Source: an uncultured Pseudomonadota bacterium
Lineage (GTDB): Bacteria; Pseudomonadota; Gammaproteobacteria; Steroidobacterales; Steroidobacteraceae
Length of the DNA: 64,000 nt
Direction: 5' to 3'
Assembly: GCA_903884235.1 (NCBI GenBank)
Contig: CAISEB010000009.1
Location: forward strand, 21,456 to 85,455
Shown here one piece after another: positions 36,165-45,182 of this stretch. Under the pieces are notes generated by a model that saw only the letters and a program-made list of their open reading frames with translations, searched no databases and had not been told where the DNA came from. Positions within the stretch are counted from its first letter, which is position 1; the number at the start of each line of letters is the position of its first letter. The position numbers and the translations under genes were made by a program.

Positions 36165-37897
36165 CCGGTCCGGCCGAGGCGCTTCAGGTGCACGAGCAGC
36201 AGCGACACCGCCGCCGGCGTCAGTCCCGGGATGCGCGCGGCCTGGCCGAGCGTGCCGGGCCGGACCTCGGCGAGGCGCTCGCGCACCTCGTTGGAGAGCC
36301 CGCGCACGGCGTCGTAGTCGAGATCCACCGGCAGCGCGCGCGACTCGCTGCGCGCGAGGCGCGCGACCTCGGCCTCCTGGCGCGCGAGGTAGCCGTGGTA
36401 CTTCGCCTCGACCGCGATCGCGAGCGCGACCTGCGCGCCGAGGCGCGCGTCGGCGCCCTCCGGCGCGCCGCCCGCGGCGATCGCGGCGCGCTTCGCCTCG
36501 TGGAACGCGAAGCGCGCGTCGTCGACGAGGCCGAGCGTGCGGCCGACCGGCGTCAGGCGCTCGTCGGCATTGTCCTCGCGCAGGCTGAGGCGGTACTCGG
36601 CGCGGCTCGTGAACATCCGGTAGGGCTCGGGCGCGCCGCGGGTGACGAGGTCGTCGAGCATGACGCCGATGTAGGCCTCGGCGCGGCGCGGCGCCCAGCC
36701 GCCCTGCCCCTGCGCCGCGCGCGCCGCGTTCAGGCCCGCGACGAGGCCCTGCGCCGCGGCCTCCTCGTAGCCGGTCGTGCCGTTGACCTGGCCGGCGAGG
36801 TACAGGCCCGGCAGCGCCTTCGCCTGCAGCGTCACCTCGAGGTCGCGCGGGTCGAAGAAGTCGTACTCGATCGCGTAGCCCGGCCGGGTCAGGTGGGCGC
36901 GCTCGAAGCCACGGATGCTCTGCACCATCGCCACCTGCACGTCGTAGGGCAGGCTCGTCGAGATGCCGTTCGGGTACAGCTCGTGGGTCTCGAGGCCCTC
37001 CGGCTCGACGAAGACCTGATGGCCGGTGCGCGCGGCGAAGCGCACCACCTTGTCCTCGATCGAGGGACAGTAGCGCGGGCCGCGCCCCTCGATGAGGCCG
37101 GTGTACATCGGCGAGCGGTCGGCGGCGGCGCGGATCAGCTCGTGCGTGCGCTCGTTGGTCGAGGTCACGTGGCACGGCACCTGGCGCGGATGGTCGGCGG
37201 CGGTGCCGAGGTAGGACAGCACCGGCAGCGGATCGTCGCTCGGCTGCGGCACCATCACCGAGAAGTCCACGCTGCGCCCGTCGATGCGCGGCGGCGTGCC
37301 GGTCTTCAGCCGCCCGACGCGCGGCAGCAGCTCGCGCAGCCGGGCAGCGAGCCGGTTCGAGGCGGGATCGCCGGCGCGACCGCCACTCGTCTGCTCAAGC
37401 CCGACGTGGATGCGACCGGCGAGGAACGTGCCGGCGGTCAGCACCAGCGCGCGCGCGCCGAAGCGCACGCCGGTCGCGGTCACGGCACCGACGATGCGGC
37501 CCTGCTCGATCGCGAGGTCGGCGATCTCGGCCTGGAAGATCGCGAGCCCCGGCTGGTTCTCGACGAGCAGGCGGATCGCGCGCCGGTAGAGCGCCCGGTC
37601 CGCCTGCGCCCGGGTCGCGCGCACCGCCGGGCCCTTGCTCGCGTTCAGCACCCGCAGCTGGATCGCCGCGCGGTCGGCGGCGATCGCCATCGCGCCGCCG
37701 AGCGCGTCGATCTCGCGCACCAGGTGGCTCTTGCCGATGCCGCCGATCGCCGGGTTGCAGCTCATCGCGCCGAGCGTCTCGATGCTCTGCGTGACGAGCA
37801 GCGTGCGCGCGCCGGCCCGGGCCGCGGCGAGCGCCGCCTCGGTACCCGCATGGCCGCCACCGACGACCAGCACGTCGTAGTCCTGTGCGTTCTGCAT
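36161..37897 (-). CDS. mnmG: tRNA uridine-5-carboxymethylaminomethyl modification enzyme MnmG
   Basis: MnmG (GidA), an FAD enzyme acting with MnmE, modifies the wobble uridine of several tRNAs. It starts [26 protein letters not shown], the FAD-binding loop, and contains [41 protein letters not shown] text, [31 protein letters not shown] and [18 protein letters not shown]. At 578 residues it is about 50 shorter than E. coli MnmG (629). The missing part lies between [16 protein letters not shown] and [12 protein letters not shown] in the C-terminal helical domain. The C-terminal end ([33 protein letters not shown]) is intact. It is separated from rsmG by about 11 kb. Confidence 0.96.
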   Translation of the reverse strand: MQNAQDYDVLVVGGGHAGTEAALAAARAGARTLLVTQSIETLGAMSCNPAIGGIGKSHLVREIDALGGAMAIAADRAAIQLRVLNASKGPAVRATRAQADRALYRRAIRLLVENQPGLAIFQAEIADLAIEQGRIVGAVTATGVRFGARALVLTAGTFLAGRIHVGLEQTSGGRAGDPASNRLAARLRELLPRVGRLKTGTPPRIDGRSVDFSVMVPQPSDDPLPVLSYLGTAADHPRQVPCHVTSTNERTHELIRAAADRSPMYTGLIEGRGPRYCPSIEDKVVRFAARTGHQVFVEPEGLETHELYPNGISTSLPYDVQVAMVQSIRGFERAHLTRPGYAIEYDFFDPRDLEVTLQAKALPGLYLAGQVNGTTGYEEAAAQGLVAGLNAARAAQGQGGWAPRRAEAYIGVMLDDLVTRGAPEPYRMFTSRAEYRLSLREDNADERLTPVGRTLGLVDDARFAFHEAKRAAIAAGGAPEGADARLGAQVALAIAVEAKYHGYLARQEAEVARLARSESRALPVDLDYDAVRGLSNEVRERLAEVRPGTLGQAARIPGLTPAAVSLLLVHLKRLGRTG

Positions 37898-37951
37898 CGG
37901 GGGATTTTAGCGTCTCTGGCGCCCGGGCGGGCCGCGTTGGACAATGTGCGG

Positions 37952-39421
37952 ATGCACCGACTGCACGCCCTGGTCTGGCTCTCGATCGCGCTGTTCGCGC
38001 CGGGCCCGGCGGCGCGGGCGGCGGCGGTCCAGGACGCCCTGCCGCTCGCGGACTGCCGCCTCGAGCACCCGGCGGGGACGGGCTCGGTGGCCGCGCGCTG
38101 CGGGCACCTGTCCGTGCCGGAGGACCCGGCCGCGCCAGGGGGGACGCGGATCACGCTCGCGGTCGCCGTGGTGCCGGCCCTCGATCGCAGCACGGCGCTC
38201 GAGCCCGTGTTCATCGTCGCCGGTGGTCCCGGCCAGGCGGCGAGCGACTTCTACGCCGCCTACGCCGGCGCCTTCGCCCGGGTGCTGCGCCGGCACGATC
38301 TCGTGCTCGTCGACCAGCGCGGCACGGGGCGCTCGAATCGCCTCGGCTGCGAGGTCCCGGCCGACGTCGAGATCAACACGCCCTCGGCCGCCCGCCTCAC
38401 CGAGATCGCGACGGCGTGTCGCCATGCCCTGCCCGGGCGGCCCGAGTACTACACGACGAGCGTCGCGGTGCGCGACCTCGACCTCGTGCGAGGCGCGCTC
38501 GGCGCGCCGCGCATCAGCCTGTACGGCGTCTCCTACGGCACGCGCGTGGTCGAGCACTACGTGCGCCGCCACGCGGCGCACGTGCGTGCGGTCGTGCTCG
38601 ACGGCGCGCTGCCGCCGGACGAGAGCCCGGAGCCCGCGGTCACCGACCACGCGGTTCGCGCCCTCGGGCTCGCGTTCGCGCGCTGCCACGCGGACCCGGC
38701 GTGCACACGGGCATTCCCGGATCCGGCCGGGCAGTTCGAGCGCCTGCGAGCTGCACTCGCGCTGCACCCCGCGCACGTGCGCGTGCCGGACCCCACGAGC
38801 GGCCTGCCGCGGGAGCTCGACATCGACGCGACGGCGCTCGCCGGCACCGTGCGCATGGCCGGCTACTCGACCGCGACGGTCGCGCTGCTGCCGTACGTGC
38901 TCGATCGCGCGAGCCGGGGCGAGTACGCCCCGCTCGCCGCGCAGCTGCTCGGCTTCGGCTCGCACCTCGAGCGGCAGCTCGCCTACGGCATGAACCTCGC
39001 GGTGAGCTGCAGCGAGGACCTGCCGCACGTCACGCCGGCCGACCGCGCGCGCGCCGCCGGGTCCTACCTCGGCCGGGCGCAGTTCGACCTCCTGGATGCG
39101 ATGTGTGCCGGCTGGCCGGCCGGACTCGTCGACGCGGACCTGTACGCGCCGCTCGCCGCCCCGGTCGCGGCGCTGGTGCTGTCCGGCGAGCTCGATCCGG
39201 TGACGCCGCCCGCGTTCGGCGCGCGCGCCGCGGCGGCGTTCGCGGATGCGCGCCACGTCGTCGTCCCGGGGCAGGCCCACGGCCAGCTCGCGGTCGGCTG
39301 CGCACCGCGGCTGATCGCCGCGTTCCTCGCCGCCGGCACCGCGCGCGGCCTCGATGCGACCTGCCTCGAGCACGCCGCCCCGGTCCCGTTCGTGCTCGGG
39401 CCGTCGGGTCCGGCGCCATGA
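37952..39421 (+). CDS. Secreted alpha/beta hydrolase with TAP-like C-terminal domain
   Basis: The 489-residue protein has a signal peptide (LVWLSIALFAPGPAARAAA) and an alpha/beta-hydrolase core. This includes FIVAGGPGQAASDFY (oxyanion side), LVDQRGTGRSNRLGC and the nucleophile elbow GVSYGT with Ser194. A C-terminal TAP-like segment contains LVLSGELDPVTPP (likely Asp) and VVPGQAHGQL (likely His). It resembles secreted tripeptidyl-peptidases and proline iminopeptidase-like hydrolases. The ATG at 37952 lies 54 bp from the divergent mnmG start. Its stop overlaps the natA-like start (ATGA), so hydrolase and transporter are made together. Confidence 0.85.
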   Translation: MHRLHALVWLSIALFAPGPAARAAAVQDALPLADCRLEHPAGTGSVAARCGHLSVPEDPAAPGGTRITLAVAVVPALDRSTALEPVFIVAGGPGQAASDFYAAYAGAFARVLRRHDLVLVDQRGTGRSNRLGCEVPADVEINTPSAARLTEIATACRHALPGRPEYYTTSVAVRDLDLVRGALGAPRISLYGVSYGTRVVEHYVRRHAAHVRAVVLDGALPPDESPEPAVTDHAVRALGLAFARCHADPACTRAFPDPAGQFERLRAALALHPAHVRVPDPTSGLPRELDIDATALAGTVRMAGYSTATVALLPYVLDRASRGEYAPLAAQLLGFGSHLERQLAYGMNLAVSCSEDLPHVTPADRARAAGSYLGRAQFDLLDAMCAGWPAGLVDADLYAPLAAPVAALVLSGELDPVTPPAFGARAAAAFADARHVVVPGQAHGQLAVGCAPRLIAAFLAAGTARGLDATCLEHAAPVPFVLGPSGPAP

Positions 39422-40146
39422 TCCGCCTCGACTCACTCGAGAAGCGGTTCGGCGACGTCGTCGCGGTGGACGACATCAGCCTCGACGCCCCCGATGGCCG
39501 CGTGACCGGCCTGCTCGGCCCGAACGGCGCCGGCAAGAGCACGACGCTGCGGCTCGTGTATGGCGTGCAGCGCCCGGACGGCGGGCGCGCGCTCGTCGAC
39601 GGCATCGACGTCGCGTCCGACCGGCAGCGGGCGCTGGCGCGGCTCGGCGTGCTGCCGCACAACGCCGGCCTCTATCCGCACCTCAGCGCGCGCGAGAACA
39701 TCCGCTACTACGGCGAGCTGCAGGGACTCCGTGGCGTGGCACTCGAGCGGCGCATCGACGTGCTCGCCGAGCTCCTCGAGCTCGGGCCGCTGCTCGCGCG
39801 CCGCACCAAGGGGTTCTCGCAGGGCGAGCGCGTCAAGGTGTCGCTCGCCCGCGCGCTCGTCCACGAGCCGCGCAACCTCGTGCTCGACGAGCCGACCTCC
39901 GGGCTCGACGTGCTCGCGACGCGCAACGTGCGCGAGCTGGTGCGGCGCCTGCGCGACGCGGGCCACTGCATCCTGTTCACCAGCCACGTGATGCAGGAGG
40001 TCGCGGCGCTGTGCGATGACATCGCGATCGTGGCGCGCGGCCGGATCGTCGCGCGGGGCACGCCCGCCGAGCTCGCCGCGACCGCGCCGGGCGGCTCGCT
40101 CGAGGACGCCTTCGTCGCGGCACTGTCCGCCGGGGCGGCGCCATGA
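39418..40146 (+). CDS. natA: ABC transporter ATP-binding protein, NatA-like
   Basis: The 242-residue ATPase begins MIRLDSLEKRFGDVVAVDDISLDAPDG and has Walker A GPNGAGKST, the signature FSQGERVKVSLARALVHEPRNLVLDEPTSGLD (ABC signature plus Walker B) and the switch histidine in LFTSHVMQEV. It resembles the NatA subunit of NatAB sodium exporters, and the partner permease below fits that type. The real substrate, whether sodium, a peptide or a drug, cannot be read from sequence. It overlaps both neighbours by 4 bp. Confidence 0.87.
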   Translation: MIRLDSLEKRFGDVVAVDDISLDAPDGRVTGLLGPNGAGKSTTLRLVYGVQRPDGGRALVDGIDVASDRQRALARLGVLPHNAGLYPHLSARENIRYYGELQGLRGVALERRIDVLAELLELGPLLARRTKGFSQGERVKVSLARALVHEPRNLVLDEPTSGLDVLATRNVRELVRRLRDAGHCILFTSHVMQEVAALCDDIAIVARGRIVARGTPAELAATAPGGSLEDAFVAALSAGAAP

Positions 40147-41321
40147 GGGCGCTGCTGACGGTGCTGCGCAAGGAGGTGCTCGAGAACCTGCGCGACCGGC
40201 GCACCGTGCTCTCGGCGCTCGTGCTCGGGCCGCTCGGCGCGCCGCTGCTGTTCGCGGTGATGATGAACGTGACGCTCGAGCGCAACCGCGAGCACGACGA
40301 GCGCCCGCTCGAGCTGGCGATGGCCGGACGCGCGGTGGCACCGAACCTGGTCGCGTACCTCGAGGGCGAGGGCGTCAGCGTGCGGACGATCCCGGGTGGC
40401 GCGGCGGGCGCCGCGGCGGCGGTGCGCGAGCACCGCGTGCGGCTCGCGCTCGTGATCCCGGACGACTATGCCGAGCGCATCGCCGCCGGCGAGCCGGCCC
40501 GGGTGCTGCTCTACACGGACAGTTCGGACACGAGCACGGGCGCCGACCGCGGCCGGGCCGAGGGCCTGATCGGCGCATACGCCGCCCGGATCGCGAGCTG
40601 GCGGCTCGCGGCCCGCGGCCTGTCCCCGGCCGTCGTGCAACCAATCGCGGTCGACGAGATCGACGTGTCCACGCCCGCCGCGCGCGCCACGGCGCTGTTC
40701 GGCATGCTGAGCTACTTCATCGTCTTCGCGACGCTGATGGGCGGGCTGTACATCGCGATCGACGCGACGGCGGGCGAGCGCGAGCGTGGCTCGCTCGAGC
40801 CGCTGCTGACGCTGCCGGTGGCCCGCACCTCGCTCGTCTACGGCAAGATCCTCGCGGCCTGCACCTACATGGCGCTGTCGCTCGCGCTGACGATCACGAC
40901 GTTCGCGATCAGCCTGCGCTTCGTGCACCTCGACCAGTTCGGCATGCAGCTCGACCTCGGCCTCGGCACCGCGGCGTCGATCTACGGCGTGATGCTGCCC
41001 TTCGTGCTGCTCGGCGCCGCGCTGCTGACGCTCGTGGCCTCGTTCACGCGCAGCTACCGCGAGGCGCAGAGCTGGCTCGGCGGCCTCGTGCTGGTGCCGA
41101 CGATGCCGATCCTGTTCGCCTCGATATACCAGCTGGCACCGCGCATCGGGCTCATGTGGATCCCCTCGCTCAGCCAGCACCTGCTGATCCAGTCGCTGCT
41201 GCGCGGCGACCCGGTGGGGGTCGGCGCCGTCGCGCTGTCGGCCGGCTCCACGCTCGCCTTCGGCATGCTGCTCGCGGCCGCGGCCGCGCGGCTCTACGGA
41301 CGCGAGCGCATCCTCGGCTGA
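40143..41321 (+). CDS. natB: ABC transporter permease, NatB-like
   Basis: The 392-residue membrane protein has one N-terminal helix (VLSALVLGPLGAPLLFAVMM) and a large periplasmic loop (about residues 45-185, with LALVIPDDYAERIAAGEPARVLLYTD). About five C-terminal helices follow, with ATAGERERGSLEPLLTLPVARTSLVYGKILA, the conserved cytosolic motif of the ABC-2/NatB type. It begins inside the natA-like stop (ATGA at 40143-40146). The three-gene unit hydrolase – ATPase – permease ends 4 bp before the convergent SRPBCC gene. Confidence 0.88.
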   Translation: MRALLTVLRKEVLENLRDRRTVLSALVLGPLGAPLLFAVMMNVTLERNREHDERPLELAMAGRAVAPNLVAYLEGEGVSVRTIPGGAAGAAAAVREHRVRLALVIPDDYAERIAAGEPARVLLYTDSSDTSTGADRGRAEGLIGAYAARIASWRLAARGLSPAVVQPIAVDEIDVSTPAARATALFGMLSYFIVFATLMGGLYIAIDATAGERERGSLEPLLTLPVARTSLVYGKILAACTYMALSLALTITTFAISLRFVHLDQFGMQLDLGLGTAASIYGVMLPFVLLGAALLTLVASFTRSYREAQSWLGGLVLVPTMPILFASIYQLAPRIGLMWIPSLSQHLLIQSLLRGDPVGVGAVALSAGSTLAFGMLLAAAAARLYGRERILG

Positions 41322-41325
41322 GGAC

Positions 41326-41859
41326 TCAGGGCCTGGCGAGCGAGGCGAGCTGCTCGCCGAGCACCGCATCGACGCCGACGGCGACCTTCTCGAGGCCACC
41401 CGCCGCGTAGCCGGAGACGACGTAGTCGACGACGATGCGCGTCGTCGCGCCCTCCGCCTTCAGCACGAAGGTCATCGCGCCGCTCACGCCCATGCCCTGC
41501 AGCGGGCCGAGGCCGCCCTGCAGCCGCAGCGCCCGACCCGGCGCCGCGTACAGCACGTCCAGGTGGCGCACGAAGCCACCGTCCGGCAGCGACTCGCACC
41601 AGCAGCCGCCCTGCACCGCGGCGAGCGACAGGTGCTTCGCGTCGCCGGAATACGTGTGGTCGGATGCCCACCAGGTCGAGGGCACGACGAGCCGCGCCCA
41701 GGCGGCGGCGGGCGTCCCGGGGAACACGACCTCGTGGTGCAGGGCGAAGCCGCCGGCGCCGGCCGAGGTGACCGCCGAGGCGGCCGGACCCGCCGCGAGG
41801 ACCCCGAGCGCGAGCGCCGCGGCGGCGCGGGGGGACCCGTCGAAGTTCATCCTCGGCAT
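41326..41859 (-). CDS. Exported SRPBCC-family protein
   Basis: The 177-residue protein has a probable signal peptide (AAAALALGVLAAGPAASA) and a START/SRPBCC-like fold: HHEVVFPGTPAAAWARLVVPSTWW, SGDAKHLSLAAVQGGCWCESLPDGGFVRHLDVLYAAPGRALRL, LQGMGVSGAMTFVLKAEGATTRIVVDYVVSGY. SRPBCC proteins bind hydrophobic ligands, and the ligand here is unknown. The ATG at 41859 is preceded by AAGGAGAG; an in-frame Met three codons later is possible. It lies 29 bp after the rhomboid gene. Confidence 0.75.
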   Translation of the reverse strand: MPRMNFDGSPRAAAALALGVLAAGPAASAVTSAGAGGFALHHEVVFPGTPAAAWARLVVPSTWWASDHTYSGDAKHLSLAAVQGGCWCESLPDGGFVRHLDVLYAAPGRALRLQGGLGPLQGMGVSGAMTFVLKAEGATTRIVVDYVVSGYAAGGLEKVAVGVDAVLGEQLASLARP

Positions 41860-41888
41860 TGCCTGCTCTCCTTGCGGTGGCGGACGCC

Positions 41889-43799
41889 TCAGTCGTGCAG
41901 CGTCCGGTAGTAGTCCTGCACGCCGTAGGCGCGCGCCCGACCCTGGTCGAGCTCGATCGTCAGGCCGTCGGCATACATCTCGTAGACGATGCCGGCATTC
42001 GCATGCAGCAGCCACGCCGGCTGGCCGAAATCCGCGACGAAGCGGTCGTGCGCCTGGCCGGTGACGTAGAGAAGTTCCGCGGGGGCGTAGGCCTTGTCGC
42101 CGCGGTAGAAGATCGCACCGACGGGATCCCCGGCCGCGGCGCCCGCGCCGGCGGCGCGGAACGTGACCTCGAGCAGCGCCGGGTGGCCGGGGACGCCGAG
42201 GTCGTAGACGCGCGTGTTGCGGCCGTCGCGCAGCGGCGCGCCGCGTGCCGCGTCGAGTTCGGCGCGGGTCTCGCCGAGGCGGATGCCGGCCAGCGACGTC
42301 ACCGTCGGATGCGGCACGACGCCGGGCACGCCACCGGCGAGGGTCGCCGAGATCGCCTCGGTGGTCGGCCCGCCGAGGGCGAGGACCGCGAGGACCGCGG
42401 CCACCGCGACCGCGAGCCCGAGCGCGTGCTGGCGCTCGCGCGCGGGGTCGGTGCCGCGGGCGCCCACCGGACGGGCGAGCGTGTAGCCGAGCGCGAACCC
42501 CGTCAAGAGCCCACCGAGGTGCGCCGCGTGGTCGACGAACGGGATGCGCATGCCCAGCAGGAACGACAGCGCGATGAACAGCAGAATCCAGTTGCGGTGG
42601 CGCGCCGCGACCGCGCTCGGCATCCCCTCCGGGGCCCGCACGAAGAACGCGAGCGTCGCGCCGAACACGCCGAAGATCGCACCCGACGCGCCCGCGCTGT
42701 TGGCGAGCGGGTACCACCACAGCGTCGCGAGGCTCGCGCCGAGCGCGGCCGCGAGGTAGATCAGCAGGTAGCGGGTGCTGCCGTAGAGCCGTTCGGCGAA
42801 CGGCCCGTTGACCCAGAGCGCGACGAGGTTGAACGCGAGGTGGATCGCGCCGAAGTGCAGGAATGCATTGGTCAGCAGCCGCCACCACTGGCCGCCCAGC
42901 GTGAGCGCCGTGTAGTTCGAGCCGAGCGCGACCAGCCTGTCGCCGTCCGCCACGAGCCAGCCGGCGCCGAGCAGCGCCGCGGCGATGAACGCGAGCGCGT
43001 TGACGACGAGGAGCGCCGTCGTCACCGGCGTCGCCGGCGCCACGGCGAGCAGGCGGCGATGGAAGTCGGCGGTCTCGGCGCGCGCGGGCACGAACGCCTC
43101 GGTGCGCGTCGCCGGCAGGCGCCGCACGAGGTCGGCGGCCGAGGCCGCGTCGGCGACCCACAGGCGGATCAGGTTCGGCGTGCCGGCGACGAGGATCTCG
43201 AAGGTGACGAGGCAGCCGAGCGCATCGGCGTTCTGGATCGAGGACAGCGGGAACGTGCGGCTCGCGGGCACCGGCTTGCCGCGCAGCCGTGGCCGGACGG
43301 CGCGCAGCTTCAGGCTCGCCGCGTCGACGAGGATCTCGCCGGCGGTCCAGCCCTGGGCGTTCTTCGGCTGGAACGGCGCCGGCGAGTCCGGGTCCTCGAA
43401 CGAGGCGACGTAGAGCGTCGGCCCGATGCCGTCGCCCGGCGCGAGCACGGGCCGCGGCGCATGGGCGGCGAGCGCGAGCGCCGGCGCGAACGCGAGCGTC
43501 GGCCGGTCGAGCCGGTGGCGGACCGCGATCGGCATCCCCGGCACGAGCCCGAGCGCGGCGATCGCGGCGGGCGTCGACTGCTGTTCGCTCCGGCAGGCGC
43601 GACCGCCGACGCGGTAGCGCAGCGTGACGCGGCAGTCCCCGTCCGCGTCCGGCGGCGAGATCGCCTCGACCGTCGCCTCGGCGCCGGCACCGTCCGCGAG
43701 CATGCGCCGGCGGTCGATGCGCCGCGCGCGATGGTCCGCGGCGGCCGAGTGCACGACCGCGGCGAGGGCGAGGGTCGTCAGGACGAGTTCGGGGATCAT
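41889..43799 (-). CDS. Rhomboid-family intramembrane serine protease with extra N- and C-terminal domains
   Basis: The 636-residue protein holds a rhomboid core (about residues 255-450). Its catalytic Ser372 lies in GASGAIFGVFGATLAFF and its catalytic His427 in DHAAHLGGLLTGFALGY, and WRLLTNAFLHFGAIHLAFNLVALW is also rhomboid-typical. Around the core are an N-terminal anchor (residues 1-20), a beta-rich DUF3592-like domain (about 35-100) and a second soluble domain (about 125-225). A C-terminal extramembrane domain follows after a final helix (about 470-490), with the segment GIRLGETRAELDAARGAPLRDGRNTRVYDLGVPG. This is much longer than the usual 200-300 residue bacterial rhomboids. It lies between pirin and SRPBCC genes; the substrate is unknown. 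Confidence 0.83.
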   Translation of the reverse strand: MIPELVLTTLALAAVVHSAAADHRARRIDRRRMLADGAGAEATVEAISPPDADGDCRVTLRYRVGGRACRSEQQSTPAAIAALGLVPGMPIAVRHRLDRPTLAFAPALALAAHAPRPVLAPGDGIGPTLYVASFEDPDSPAPFQPKNAQGWTAGEILVDAASLKLRAVRPRLRGKPVPASRTFPLSSIQNADALGCLVTFEILVAGTPNLIRLWVADAASAADLVRRLPATRTEAFVPARAETADFHRRLLAVAPATPVTTALLVVNALAFIAAALLGAGWLVADGDRLVALGSNYTALTLGGQWWRLLTNAFLHFGAIHLAFNLVALWVNGPFAERLYGSTRYLLIYLAAALGASLATLWWYPLANSAGASGAIFGVFGATLAFFVRAPEGMPSAVAARHRNWILLFIALSFLLGMRIPFVDHAAHLGGLLTGFALGYTLARPVGARGTDPARERQHALGLAVAVAAVLAVLALGGPTTEAISATLAGGVPGVVPHPTVTSLAGIRLGETRAELDAARGAPLRDGRNTRVYDLGVPGHPALLEVTFRAAGAGAAAGDPVGAIFYRGDKAYAPAELLYVTGQAHDRFVADFGQPAWLLHANAGIVYEMYADGLTIELDQGRARAYGVQDYYRTLHD

Positions 43800-43826
43800 C
43801 GCGATGGGCGGTCGGTCGCGGCGGCG

Positions 43827-44675
43827 TCAGGCCGGCGCGGCGAGGTGCCCGCTCTGGTAGTCGCGGATCGCCTGGTGGATCTCGGCGGCGGTGTTCATCA
43901 CGAACGGTCCGTAATGGACGACCGGCTCGCCGAGCGGCCGGCCGCCGAGCACGAGCAGGCGCGCGCCGCCCGCCTCGGCGATGACGCGCACGGTGGTGCC
44001 GTCACCGAGCACCGCCATCGTGCCCTTGCCGATGCGCACGCCGGCGACCGCGGCGGCACCCTCGAATACGTAGGCCAGCACGCGGTGGCCGGCAGGCACG
44101 GTGAGCTCACTCGCCGCCCCGGCACCGAGCGCGAGGTCGAAGTACAGCGGCGCCGTCGCGCCGCCGTCGATGGGCCCGGTGGCCGGTCCCGCGTTCGCGG
44201 CGCGGAACGTCCCGGCGACGACCGTCACCTGGCCGCCGGGAATGTCGACGCGCGGCATCCGCTCGGGCTCGAGGTCCTGGTAGGCGGCGGGCTTCATCTT
44301 GTCGGCCGCCGGCAGGTTGATCCACAGCTGGAAGCCGCGCATGCGCCCGGCGATCTGCTGCGGCATCTCCGAGTGGATGATCCCGCGGCCGGCCGTCATC
44401 CACTGCACGGCGCCGGGCTCGAGGTCGCCGCGGTTGCCGAGGTGGTCCTCGTGCAGCATGTGGCCGTCGAGCATGTAGGTGACGGTCTCGAATCCCCGAT
44501 GCGGGTGCGACGGGAACCCGGCGAGGTAGTCGTCGGCGTCGCTGGAGTCGAACTCGTCGAGCAGCAGGAACGGGTCGAGCCCGGTGTCGGGGCTGACGAC
44601 GCGCGTCAGTCGCACGCCGCCGCCATCGGAGGTCGGCTGGCCGCTCAGCACCTTCACCACGGATCGGTCGGTCAT
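43827..44675 (-). CDS. Pirin family protein
   Basis: The 282-residue bicupin starts MTDRSVVKVLSGQPTSDGGGVRLTRVV and has the pirin metal-site pattern FPSHPHRGFETVTYMLDGHMLHEDHLGN and GAVQWMTAGRGIIHSEMPQ. A C-terminal cupin follows with VLGGRPLGEPVVHYGPFVMNTAAEIHQAIRDYQSGHL. Some bacterial pirins are quercetin 2,3-dioxygenases, others regulate pyruvate metabolism; the role here is open. The ATG at 44675 is preceded by GGCGAGGAACGACG. It diverges from the TIGR04076 gene. Confidence 0.9.
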   Translation of the reverse strand: MTDRSVVKVLSGQPTSDGGGVRLTRVVSPDTGLDPFLLLDEFDSSDADDYLAGFPSHPHRGFETVTYMLDGHMLHEDHLGNRGDLEPGAVQWMTAGRGIIHSEMPQQIAGRMRGFQLWINLPAADKMKPAAYQDLEPERMPRVDIPGGQVTVVAGTFRAANAGPATGPIDGGATAPLYFDLALGAGAASELTVPAGHRVLAYVFEGAAAVAGVRIGKGTMAVLGDGTTVRVIAEAGGARLLVLGGRPLGEPVVHYGPFVMNTAAEIHQAIRDYQSGHLAAPA

Positions 44676-44771
44676 CGTCGTTCCTCGCCGGAGGTCCCCG
44701 GGGTGGCGATTATGACGTGATCGGCGCGGCCCGGTCCCTCGCGGTCCGGGCCTGCGCGCCGGACCCGAAAA

Positions 44772-45182
44772 ATGGCATCCTCCCCGGCCACGCCCCGCCG
44801 GGGCCGCGGAGCCGACGCCGTGCCAGCCGATCCCGCCGCCGATGCCTGGTTCGAGCTCTGGGACCTCCACGTCGAGGTGGTCGCGCCCGCCGGTGCCCGG
44901 CTCTATTGCGGTGCGGTGGCGGGCGACTCGTTCGAGGTGCACGGCGAGATGCTGCACTTCCCGCCGGGCCAGGGCTTCTCGCTGTACTCGCTCGCGGCCC
45001 TGCTGCCGCTGCTGCCGGCGAAGCAGCGCGTGACCGACCCCTGCGACTGGATGTCGACCGACGCCGAGGTCGCCTGCCCGGACCCGAACTGCCCGTCGCG
45101 GTTCCGGATCACGCGCACCGCCCGGCGCCGCTTCCGCCACGCCGACAGCACCGCGACGCCGCTGCCGAAGGCGCCCGCTTGA
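44772..45182 (+). CDS. TIGR04076 family protein
   Basis: The 136-residue protein matches the TIGR04076 pattern: WFELWDLHVEVV, a GDSFEV-like turn (VAGDSFEVHGEMLHFPPGQGFSLYSLAALLPLLPAKQR), WMSTDAEVACPDPNCPSRFRI. The family is small, cytoplasmic and of unknown function; the paired Cys residues may bind metal. The stop overlaps the next start (TTGA at 45179-45182), so it is coupled to the aldo/keto reductase. The true start may lie a few codons downstream of 44772, since the first 20 residues are not conserved. Confidence 0.75.
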   Translation: MASSPATPRRGRGADAVPADPAADAWFELWDLHVEVVAPAGARLYCGAVAGDSFEVHGEMLHFPPGQGFSLYSLAALLPLLPAKQRVTDPCDWMSTDAEVACPDPNCPSRFRITRTARRRFRHADSTATPLPKAPA

